A stretch of 28,502 nucleotides of DNA. It comes from DASSUC01 sp035649895 (GTDB lineage: Bacteria > Actinomycetota > Actinomycetes > Mycobacteriales > Micromonosporaceae). Made by a program: the position numbers and the translations under genes. Below, one piece after another: positions 15,901 to 23,050 of this stretch; within the stretch, counting starts at the first letter, position 1; each line of letters begins with the position of its first letter. The stretch is taken from the NCBI GenBank assembly GCA_035649895.1, contig DASRIS010000151.1, positions 1-28,502 on the forward strand, given 5' to 3'. The notes beneath the pieces were generated by a model. That model did not search any database. It was not told the origin of the DNA and saw only the letters and a list, made by a program, of their open reading frames with translations.

Positions 15901-17044
15901 CGCGCAGCTCCCAGAGCTGGCGCCACAGCCGGGCACCGCCCTGCGCCCGGCGCCGGACTGCGCCGTCCCAGTAGCCGAGCAGCTTCGCACCGTCGGCCGG
16001 GTCGTCCTTGCGGACCACGCCGAGCAGGTGGCCGGGCAGCAGGGACAGCACGTCCCGGTCGCCGGGGAAGTACGCCGCCGCGAGCCCGATCGAGCTGGCC
16101 ACCGCCACCGCCTCGGCGGTGCTCATGACGGTCGACGGCCGTTCGACGTCCCAGCCTTCCACGGAGCGCCCAGCGCGCAGGTCACGAAATGCCGTCACGA
16201 GCGCCTCGACCACCGCCTCGTCGACTGCGAACGGTGTGCTGACCCGGTCTAGCACCGCCTTGGCCTGGCGGGTCACCAGCGCGGTCTCGGCGGCCAGGTC
16301 GGGAATCGGCCCGACCGTCTCGAAGTTGAACCGGCGCTTGAGCGCGGCCGACATCTCCGACACCCCACGGTCGCGGAGGTTGGCGGTGGCGACGACCGTG
16401 AACCCGGGCCGCGCCGGAACGGTCGCGTGCTCGGTGCCGGCCAGCTCCGGCACTGCGATGCGCCGGTCGGACAGGATCGACACGAGCGCGTCCTGCACCT
16501 CCGGCAGGCACCGGGTGATCTCCTCGACCCGCGCCACCGCACCGGTGCTCATGGCGGTCAGGACCGGCGACGGAACCAGCGCCTCGGGGCTGGGACCGTG
16601 CGCCAGCAGGAGCGCGTAGTTCCACCCGTACCGCAGCTGGTCCTCGGTGGTGCCGGCGGTGCCCTGGACCACCAGCTCGCTCGTCCCGCACACCGCGGCG
16701 GACAGCAGCTCGGACAGCATCGACTTGGCGGTGCCGGGCTCGCCGACCAGCAGCAGCCCGCGCTCCCCGGCGAGGGTCACCACGCAGCGCTCCACCAGCG
16801 CCCGGTCGCCGACGAACTTCGCCTCGATCGCACACCTGGCCGGCAGCCCCTCCCGTCTCGCCCCCTTGGGCAGCTGGAGGACACCGGTGGCACCGGCGAT
16901 GAAGGTGACCACCGCCCGCGGCGTCAGGCGCCAGCCGGGAGGGCGGGGCCCATCGTCGTACGCGGCGAGGAACGCCAGCTGGTCGGCGTACGCGTGCTCG
17001 GCCGGGTCGACCTGGCGGACCCGCTCGACGGTCTCGGTAGTCAT
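15884..17044 (-). CDS. MoxR-type AAA+ ATPase (YehL-like)
   Basis: A 386-residue AAA+ ATPase. Walker A is GEPGTAKS (101-108, K107). The Walker B region reads ARVEEITRCLPEVQDALVSIL (E174, E175), where the usual Asp of the DE pair is Glu. Sensor 1 lies in ATANLRDRG, and the arginine-finger region is AALKRRFNFE. The short C-terminal lid ends in LWRQLWELRDVITD. MoxR ATPases typically use ATP to load metal or remodel a target together with a VWA partner, here encoded immediately downstream with a 17-base overlap. The ATG overlaps the stop of the upstream 1616-residue gene (ATGA), so all are translated from one transcript. It corresponds to YehL in the E. coli yeh cluster. Target unknown. Confidence 0.9.
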   Translation of the reverse strand: MTTETVERVRQVDPAEHAYADQLAFLAAYDDGPRPPGWRLTPRAVVTFIAGATGVLQLPKGARREGLPARCAIEAKFVGDRALVERCVVTLAGERGLLLVGEPGTAKSMLSELLSAAVCGTSELVVQGTAGTTEDQLRYGWNYALLLAHGPSPEALVPSPVLTAMSTGAVARVEEITRCLPEVQDALVSILSDRRIAVPELAGTEHATVPARPGFTVVATANLRDRGVSEMSAALKRRFNFETVGPIPDLAAETALVTRQAKAVLDRVSTPFAVDEAVVEALVTAFRDLRAGRSVEGWDVERPSTVMSTAEAVAVASSIGLAAAYFPGDRDVLSLLPGHLLGVVRKDDPADGAKLLGYWDGAVRRRAQGGARLWRQLWELRDVITD

Positions 17045-20000
17045 CGGCGCCTCTCTGTAGTGTTCAGCTCGTCGAACCGGGGGGTGTCGCCGCCGGCCAC
17101 CCGCTGCCAGGCCAGCTCGAAGAGCCTGGGTAGCGGGGCGACCGGCACCACCACGCCAAGGGTGGGGCTGCCGTCCTCGTCGAGGGTCAGCAGGGGGATC
17201 TTCCAGCGCTCGACCGGGGGATGCGGGGTCTTGAGGGCGAGCCAGCCACCGGGCAGGAAGAGCGAGCGGCCGGCGCGGCTGCGCTTGGCCTCCACCAGCA
17301 GGTCGCTCGCGGCGAGCTCCTTGCGGGCGGCGGTGAGCCGGGCCGGCTTCCAGCCGGTCCAGCGGGCCACGTTGCGGTCGGTCGGGTCGGGCAGGGCGAG
17401 CAGCTGCAGGTAGACCGTTGCCGCGTCGGCGCTGAGCCTGAGCTCGCCGGCCACCTCCGCAACCAGGCTGGGCAGGCAGCGGCTGGGGTCGTGCAGGAAC
17501 TGCCCATCGGCCTGCACCGGCTCGGCCTGCGCCAGCTCCGCCTCGTCCTGGGCCGGCTCGTCCTGGGCCGGCTCGGCCTGGGCCGGTGGGACGGCCACGG
17601 TCTCGGCCAGCCGGCCGGCGAGCAGCAGCCGTAGGGCGGCGAGGGGCTGGTCCTCGGTGTCCTCCAGCCGGGTCCGCACGACCGCGAGCGCGGGGTCATC
17701 GGGCCCGGACAGCAGCGCCGGGCATACGCGTACCGTGCGCCAGTCGTCGGTCGCCTCGATCTCCACCGGCCCGACCTTGGTCCACTCTGGACCGGTGACC
17801 GGGTTTCCGCCGAGCGCGGTGATGAGCCGGTCGACCTTCTTCTCGTCGAGGTAGCCGACGTCGATGCGCACCTTGGGATCGAGCAGCCGCTGCCGGGCGC
17901 GTTCGGCCACTACCGGCAGGTTCGGCCGGATCGGGTGGTCCAGCGGCAGGTGGTACGCGAGCCACGGCAGCGCCCGGGCGACCGCCACCGCGACGGTCTC
18001 GGCGGTGACGTCCCCACCGTCCGGCCCGTCGTCGGGGTCGAGCCTCTTCGCGCCGCCCGCGTCCAGCCCGTTGGCGCCGTCCGTGCTGAGCCACCGGCAG
18101 GTGTCCGGGTTGGCGATGCCGTGCAGCAGCTCCGAGGCGGACATCGGTTCGGTGATCCCGGCCCGGTGCACGGTCTCCAGGAGTTCGTCCGGCACGGGGG
18201 CACGCCGCCCGTGCCGCTCGACCCGCCACGCGGCGAGCCGGTCCAGCCGGGGACCATCGGTCCAGAGCGCAGCCGGGTCGTCCGGCAGCAGCAGGCCCAG
18301 CAGGTCGCCCACCCGGCCGCTGCCCTGCCACGCTTCGCGCGCCGCCCGCAACAGGTAGGAGCTGAGCCCGAGCGTGCCGGCTTCAACCTCGGCGGGCAGC
18401 CCCGCGAGCAGCAGCACGGCCTCGGCATGGCTGACCCCGGCCGCCTGCGAGCACTCGGTCGCCAGCTCCGGGCGCCACTGTGGTGGGCCGTTCTCGCGTA
18501 CCAGCCGGACCAGCGTCGGCACCTCCATGGGAAGCGCCATCGACACCTCCGCCGTGATGGAGAAGTCGGGGATCGGGCCGAACTGCCCGTCCGGGGCGTA
18601 CTCCAGTGCGGCGCCCGAGTCGCCGTACCAGGACGTGACCAGCAGCCGGCGGTGCTCGACCGGGACTACCGAGCCGGCCTTCAGCCGCACCTTCTTGGGC
18701 GACGCCAGAGTCACCTTCCGCAGCAGGCCACCGGGTGTGGCCAGGCCGGAGCTTGCGTAAGTCTCCAGCAGAGCGAGCAGGGCCGCCCGGTGCTCGGGTG
18801 TGGTGAGCGGCGCGCCGGCCAGGTACATCGCGGCCGGCAGGAGGCCGAGCAGCTCGTACCAGTCGGTGTCGGTGCCGCCGTGCGCCCATTTGCCCGTTGG
18901 GGGCTTGGGCGCGGTCAGGGCCGCTGCCGCAGCCTCGACGAGCCTGACCGCGCTGTCGCCGCGGTCGTAGCAGTAGGGGAGGAACCCCTTCAGCGCGCCG
19001 GCCAGCGCCGCGTCAGTGGCCGCGGTGGCCGGCCGCGTCGCGGTGGGCTTGCGGTCCTTCTTGGACTTCGGGTAGATCGACTCTCCACCGAGGACAGTCG
19101 AGAGCTCGCGCAGGGTGGCGGCGCGCTTAGCGGCCTGCCTCACCACGCCGGCCACGCCCTCGACCAGCGCCGGGTGGGCCAGCTCCGGCAGCTCGCGGGC
19201 GATGAGGGCGCGCACTCCGGCGCGGTCGAGCCCGGCAGCGCCGGCCAGCAGCGCGTCGGCGCGTTCGTCGGTCAGCGCTCGCAACGCCGCCGAGCCCTGC
19301 GGGTCGCGTGGGCGCAGGTGGTGCCAGAACATCAGGGGCGGCAGCTGTCTGGTGCCACGGGCGAACTTCTGCTTCGGCTGGCCCAGGTCGTACCGGCCGA
19401 TGACGAAACCATCCCCGGCGCACAGCGTGACGGACTCGCTGTTCCAGCGGTGGTGCCACAGCACCCCGTACGTGGTGTCGGAGCCTGGGAACCGTAGCGC
19501 GGCACCGAGCTGGCCGGGCGGTCTGGTCCGCCCGGCGCCCGCAGCGGACAGTGCGAAGCTGCGTCCATCGATGCCGGTCCCGGCGTACCCGCCCTCGCCG
19601 ACGGCCCGGACCCGCCAGCCGACCAACCCGTCGCGCTGCCCGAGCGGGCCCGCCTCCGCCGCGGTCAGCGCGGGCAGCAGCCAGCACTCGTCGAGCTCCA
19701 GCGGCTCGCCGTCGACGGCACCGTCCTCGAAGAAGCGAGGGAGCGACACCCGGCCCTGCCGGCCGGTCGCCACGTCGTACTCGACCCAGACCTGCCGCTC
19801 GTCCCGTGAGGCGAGCACCCAGTATGAGGTCCCGTCGCTGGCCACCGCGCCGACCACATCCTCGGCGCGGTCGCCGACCCGCAACGGCCGCCCGCCGAAG
19901 GTGCGGCCACCACCGGGCACCGGCAGCGAAGTCCCGCCATACATGGAGAATGCGTCGTCGGGCACCACGAAGACGTCGTCGGGCTGGTTGGTCCAGTACC

Positions 20001-21891
20001 CCGCGCGGTCCGGCCCCTTGTCCCAGCAGACCAGCAGCTCGCCGTCGACGTGGCGCAGCACCAGCCGCCAGAGCCAGCTGCGCTGGCCCTTCGGGATCTG
20101 CGTCCGGTGCTCAGCCTCGATCCCGTCGGCACCCACGGCCAGCACCAGGTCTCCGCGCATGGCGAGCAGCACGGGCCACTGCCGGACCAGAACCACCTTC
20201 GCGTCGTCGTCCTTCGACTTCTCCGCCGCAAGCCGGGCGGTCGTCTCGTCCCACGCCGGCCAGCCGTACTCGTCGAGGACGCCGGCGCGCAGCGTACGGC
20301 CGAGCACCGGCCCGAGGTCGTGCTCGACGGCCCGGCGTACCGCGTCGGGGCTGACCGCGAAGCCGGCCGGGCTGGCGGCCAGCTTGAGCCGGTCGAGCTG
20401 GGCCCCGAGCGTCGGCAGCCCCTGGCACACGACGCAGGCGGCCACGCTGTCCAGCCAGGCGTGCAGCGCCCGGCGTAGGCCCGGCACCGCGAGCACCGCG
20501 GCGAGCCGCGCCGGATCGTGCGCACTACCGAGACTCTTCTCGAGGGCGGTTGAGAACAGCGCCTGGAACCGCTCGTCATCCGCGATCGCCACGAGGTCAC
20601 GGCGCCCGTCGGTCTCGTCGGCGAGCCAGTGCGCGATCGGCAGCCGGGCGCTGCTGTCCGGGTCGGCTACCGGCACGCCGGTGGCGAGGCAGGCATCGAG
20701 CAGGTCGAGGTCGACATCGTCGTGCTCCCCGCACAGCACCACCGGCCGGCCGTCGGCGACCAGCCGCTCAGCCATCCGCTCGACCAGCCGCAGCAGCGCG
20801 GGTAGGCGCTTCGTGTCGCGCCATGACCGGTCCTCGCGGTGCGCGGCGAAGCGGGTCAGCCAGCCGGCCGGGCCGTCGGCGCACTCCGCCTCAGCGGGTA
20901 CCGAGCCCGCCGGGCCGGTGAGCGCGCCACTCGCGCCGGAGGAGTCCAGCACGCTGAGCCACACGTCGTCGGCGCAGCTCTCCGGGAAGAGGCCGAGCAG
21001 CCGGCCCCGCAGCACGGGATCCGCGGCAGCACGCTTGACCAGCGAGCTCTGGTACGCCGTCCAGAAGGCGGCCGGGGCGCGCAGGACCGCCGGGGCGGCC
21101 AGCAGGTCGCCGAGTACGGCCCCGTCGGCCTCCGCCGGGTCCAGGCCGGCTGCCTTGGCCAGGCGGCGCAGGTCGGTGTGCATCCCGGCGTAGGGCGGCA
21201 GCCCGCCGAGGGTCCGCTCGACGCACAGCCGCCGGAACCGCTCGTACGCCGTCGCCGGATCGCAGCGTGCGGCCAGGTCCCGGGAGTGCGCGGAGAGCGC
21301 CTTCGCGGTCAGCGCGCCGGCGAGCGCGAACTCCAGGAACACCGCGTGCGCTCGCTCCTCGTCGATCGCCAGGCCGAAGGAGCGCTCGGCGTCACGGGCC
21401 TTGCCGAACATCATCGCGGCGTAGGACGGGCTGTCCGCCGCGAGGAACGCCCGCCCGGCCTCCTCGTAGAAGGTCGGCAGGAAGTGCGGCACCGAACGGG
21501 CCAGCCGGTCGCCGAGCGCCGTGAAGCCCTCGTTGGCCGGTCCCACCCGGGACTTGGCGGTCCGGGCGAGCCGTTCGATGTCCTTCACCAGCGCGAGCGC
21601 GTGGTGCCCGTTGGCCGGGTCGTGGACCAGCGCCCACGCCGGGAACCCGAGCGCCTGCTGGCGGACCAGCCCTACCTCGTCAACCCGTTCCGGGGCGCCG
21701 AAAGCCAGGAACTCCAGGCTCAGGTCCTCGGCCTCGCCCAGCGTCGCCGGGACCAGCCGGACCACGACCCGCCCGTCGAGGGCTGGGTGCCGGTAGGCCC
21801 GTGCGGTCAGCGTGTCGACAGTGTCGTCCTTGGTGACGGGTGCCCCGGTCGGCAGCACCGCACCCGCGTCAAGCATCGCCTCGGCGTTCAC
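17041..21891 (-). CDS. very large protein of unknown function with C-terminal winged-helix-like segment, in MoxR-VWA operon
   Basis: At 1616 residues this is the largest gene of the operon. I do not recognise a catalytic domain. The first ~600 residues are helical and Leu/Ala rich, with a segment (TFYEEAGRAFLAADSPSYAA) resembling TPR-like pairs. A middle stretch (about 620-880) is Trp/Gly/Asp rich and predicted beta-rich, such as GPDRAGYWTNQPDDVFVV. An acidic repeat linker (EPAQD units, bases 17520-17590) precedes residues ~1480-1550. These read as a winged helix: a helix at AATVYLQLLAL, then DRNVARWTGWKPARLTAARK and a wing at SRAGRSLFLPGGW. The GTG start overlaps the upstream DUF4132-like stop (GTGA), with GAGGAGC upstream. 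It occupies the place of the very large YehI/MolR component in the E. coli cluster, but homology to it is not proven here. Confidence 0.8.
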   Translation of the reverse strand: MNAEAMLDAGAVLPTGAPVTKDDTVDTLTARAYRHPALDGRVVVRLVPATLGEAEDLSLEFLAFGAPERVDEVGLVRQQALGFPAWALVHDPANGHHALALVKDIERLARTAKSRVGPANEGFTALGDRLARSVPHFLPTFYEEAGRAFLAADSPSYAAMMFGKARDAERSFGLAIDEERAHAVFLEFALAGALTAKALSAHSRDLAARCDPATAYERFRRLCVERTLGGLPPYAGMHTDLRRLAKAAGLDPAEADGAVLGDLLAAPAVLRAPAAFWTAYQSSLVKRAAADPVLRGRLLGLFPESCADDVWLSVLDSSGASGALTGPAGSVPAEAECADGPAGWLTRFAAHREDRSWRDTKRLPALLRLVERMAERLVADGRPVVLCGEHDDVDLDLLDACLATGVPVADPDSSARLPIAHWLADETDGRRDLVAIADDERFQALFSTALEKSLGSAHDPARLAAVLAVPGLRRALHAWLDSVAACVVCQGLPTLGAQLDRLKLAASPAGFAVSPDAVRRAVEHDLGPVLGRTLRAGVLDEYGWPAWDETTARLAAEKSKDDDAKVVLVRQWPVLLAMRGDLVLAVGADGIEAEHRTQIPKGQRSWLWRLVLRHVDGELLVCWDKGPDRAGYWTNQPDDVFVVPDDAFSMYGGTSLPVPGGGRTFGGRPLRVGDRAEDVVGAVASDGTSYWVLASRDERQVWVEYDVATGRQGRVSLPRFFEDGAVDGEPLELDECWLLPALTAAEAGPLGQRDGLVGWRVRAVGEGGYAGTGIDGRSFALSAAGAGRTRPPGQLGAALRFPGSDTTYGVLWHHRWNSESVTLCAGDGFVIGRYDLGQPKQKFARGTRQLPPLMFWHHLRPRDPQGSAALRALTDERADALLAGAAGLDRAGVRALIARELPELAHPALVEGVAGVVRQAAKRAATLRELSTVLGGESIYPKSKKDRKPTATRPATAATDAALAGALKGFLPYCYDRGDSAVRLVEAAAAALTAPKPPTGKWAHGGTDTDWYELLGLLPAAMYLAGAPLTTPEHRAALLALLETYASSGLATPGGLLRKVTLASPKKVRLKAGSVVPVEHRRLLVTSWYGDSGAALEYAPDGQFGPIPDFSITAEVSMALPMEVPTLVRLVRENGPPQWRPELATECSQAAGVSHAEAVLLLAGLPAEVEAGTLGLSSYLLRAAREAWQGSGRVGDLLGLLLPDDPAALWTDGPRLDRLAAWRVERHGRRAPVPDELLETVHRAGITEPMSASELLHGIANPDTCRWLSTDGANGLDAGGAKRLDPDDGPDGGDVTAETVAVAVARALPWLAYHLPLDHPIRPNLPVVAERARQRLLDPKVRIDVGYLDEKKVDRLITALGGNPVTGPEWTKVGPVEIEATDDWRTVRVCPALLSGPDDPALAVVRTRLEDTEDQPLAALRLLLAGRLAETVAVPPAQAEPAQDEPAQDEAELAQAEPVQADGQFLHDPSRCLPSLVAEVAGELRLSADAATVYLQLLALPDPTDRNVARWTGWKPARLTAARKELAASDLLVEAKRSRAGRSLFLPGGWLALKTPHPPVERWKIPLLTLDEDGSPTLGVVVPVAPLPRLFELAWQRVAGGDTPRFDELNTTERRR
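17520..17590 (-). repeat. short tandem repeats encoding acidic EPAQD linker
   Basis: Units of about 15 bases encode AEPAQDEPAQDEAELAQAEP in the 1616-residue protein, just before its C-terminal winged-helix-like segment. The linker is acidic and probably disordered, tethering the small C-terminal domain. Confidence 0.55.
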
Positions 21892-22742
21892 GCCTGCTCC
21901 TCGCTCTTCTCTACGACCCGGCCGGCGTACAGGGCGGAGGCCATCCGTACCCCTTCTGACCAGGTGACCGGACCGACCTCGACGAGCTTGAACGGGCTGC
22001 CGGCGCGGTCGGTGAAGACCAGGTCACCGGTCTCGGTCTCCCACGACGGGTCATCGGAGCCGACCCAGAACCGGGCCTCGACGGTACGACCGGCCTCGAA
22101 GACCCGGCAGACCGCGTACCCGCCCCGGACCGGATAGCCGAGCGTGGACGCTCTTGCCAGCAGGTGGCGCAGCTCCGCGTACTCGCCGCCGGAGTACTCC
22201 TCGAGCCTGTCCTGCTGCGGGTCGATCCCGGGTGGTCGGGTCCAGGTGGCCCGGAAGAGCTGGTCGACGGACTGGCGTACGCCGAGGTCGGCGGCGAACT
22301 CCCGCAGGTCGTCCAGGTCTTCCAGCAGCACCGGATGCGGGATGAGCAGCTCGGTGGCGGGTATTCGCACTGTTTCCCCGTCCAGGTTGACCACGCCGAT
22401 GCCCTGGTCGTCGACGTCGCGCAGGAACCCGACCTCCTCGGCGTCGGGCACCGTGACGACCAGGTCGGTGAGGGCTGTGCGCCAGGCCTCGTCGGGCCAC
22501 ACGGACCGGAGCACCGCGGCGGGCACGGGTAGCGACCGCACCATCCAGCGCTCGACCTCGGCGCGGCACAGCCCGTCGTGGCGCGCCAGCCACTCGGTCA
22601 GCTGCCGGAGCCCGACCACCACCGGGTCGTCGCGGATCGCCGGGGGTACGGCCTTCAACGCCCGGCCCGCTGCGTTACGGCAGGCCACCTCCCCGGACTG
22701 CAGAGTCACCTGATAGCCACCAGCCGTTGCCAGCCATGCCAC
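21888..22742 (-). CDS. DUF4132-like protein, first gene of the MoxR-VWA operon
   Basis: From the GTG at 22742 the protein has 284 residues and begins AWLATAGGYQVTL; the frame is open further up to 22853. I prefer 22742 because AGGGAGA lies about 10 bases upstream and a promoter candidate lies just before that. Recognisable stretches are LRQLTEWLARHDGLCRAEVERW, VRSLPVPAAVL, FLRDVDDQG and LREFAADLGVRQSVDQLFRAT, which I associate with the C-terminal part of DUF4132 (MolR/YehI) proteins. Biochemical role unknown. It shares a 4-base overlap with the 1616-residue gene and opens the operon. One possibility is that it and the next gene together replace the single large YehI of enterobacteria. Confidence 0.72.
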   Translation of the reverse strand: MAWLATAGGYQVTLQSGEVACRNAAGRALKAVPPAIRDDPVVVGLRQLTEWLARHDGLCRAEVERWMVRSLPVPAAVLRSVWPDEAWRTALTDLVVTVPDAEEVGFLRDVDDQGIGVVNLDGETVRIPATELLIPHPVLLEDLDDLREFAADLGVRQSVDQLFRATWTRPPGIDPQQDRLEEYSGGEYAELRHLLARASTLGYPVRGGYAVCRVFEAGRTVEARFWVGSDDPSWETETGDLVFTDRAGSPFKLVEVGPVTWSEGVRMASALYAGRVVEKSEEQA

Positions 22743-22776
22743 GCCAGACCATCTCCCTGGATCGGATCGACGCCGC

Positions 22777-22807
22777 AGGCTAGCGTCCGCCACCGACAAC
22801 TTTCCAA
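22777..22807 (-). promoter_or_regulatory. candidate sigma-A-type promoter for the DUF4132/MoxR/VWA operon
   Basis: On the minus strand TTGGAA (22807-22802) is followed after 19 bases by TAGCCT (22782-22777), a TAnnnT -10. Transcription would begin near 22770, giving a leader of about 28 bases that contains the AGGGAGA site before the GTG at 22742. The spacer is at the long end for actinomycete promoters, so this is a moderate candidate. Confidence 0.38.
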
Positions 22808-22830
22808 CGCGGCTGGCAGCGGCTCTCCGG

Positions 22831-22848
22831 CCGGGAAGCTTGTCCCGG
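22831..22848. promoter_or_regulatory. inverted repeat, possible operator upstream of the operon promoter
   Basis: CCGGGA (22831-22836) and TCCCGG (22843-22848) are perfect inverted copies around a 6-base centre. It sits 24 bases upstream of the candidate -35 of the minus-strand operon, a position suitable for a regulator. It could equally be chance in GC-rich DNA. Confidence 0.3.
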
Positions 22849-22948
22849 GCCACATTCTCTGGAGGCCGCTGTCACGCCTGGGCACCAGCGGTGGGCCGGG
22901 CGGCCTCAAACGGCAGCCAGCGTGGGTGTGATACGCGGCGTCGGACGT

Positions 22949-22964
22949 GCGCCGCCAGCGGCGC
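22949..22964. promoter_or_regulatory. 16-bp near-perfect palindrome in divergent region
   Basis: GCGCCGC (22949-22955) and GCGGCGC (22958-22964) are exact inverted copies separated by CA. The two-base centre favours a protein-binding operator over an RNA hairpin. It lies roughly midway between the two divergent units and about 90 bases from the SWIM gene start. No family can be assigned. Confidence 0.3.
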
Positions 22965-23050
22965 GGCTGTGGGCCCCCGGTGGCATGGGTCAACAGCCTC
23001 TTTCGGTGTGATCCCGCACCGTTTCGCTGATCGTAGATATGCTGCGTGCT

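Larger units (their letters stand above)
22743..23050. promoter_or_regulatory. 308-bp divergent control region between DUF4132-like operon and second SWIM gene
   Basis: This is the only non-coding stretch inside the system and the only place from which both transcription units can start. It carries a promoter candidate for the minus-strand operon (22777-22807), a hairpin (22831-22848) and a 16-bp palindrome (22949-22964). It may also hold a weak -10-like TATGCT at 23038-23043, placed so that transcription would begin at about the GTG at 23051 (a leaderless start). No clear -35 accompanies the last. Shared control of both units is an inference from layout. Confidence 0.55.

Noticed and set aside
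15901..15990. Longer start for the DUF5682-VWA gene at 15990
   Set aside because: The extra 30 residues are Cys/Ser/Gly-rich shadow of the AAA+ gene; ATG 15900 has a GGGAG site.
19115..21193. 692-codon plus-strand frame inside the 1616-residue gene
   Set aside because: Ser/Arg/Pro-rich composition typical of an antisense shadow; the minus frame has operon overlaps, a ribosome binding site and ordered protein-like sequence.
22743..22853. Longer start for the DUF4132-like gene at 22853
   Set aside because: The extra 37 residues are Arg-rich and unlike the family; the GTG at 22742 has a good ribosome binding site and promoter spacing.
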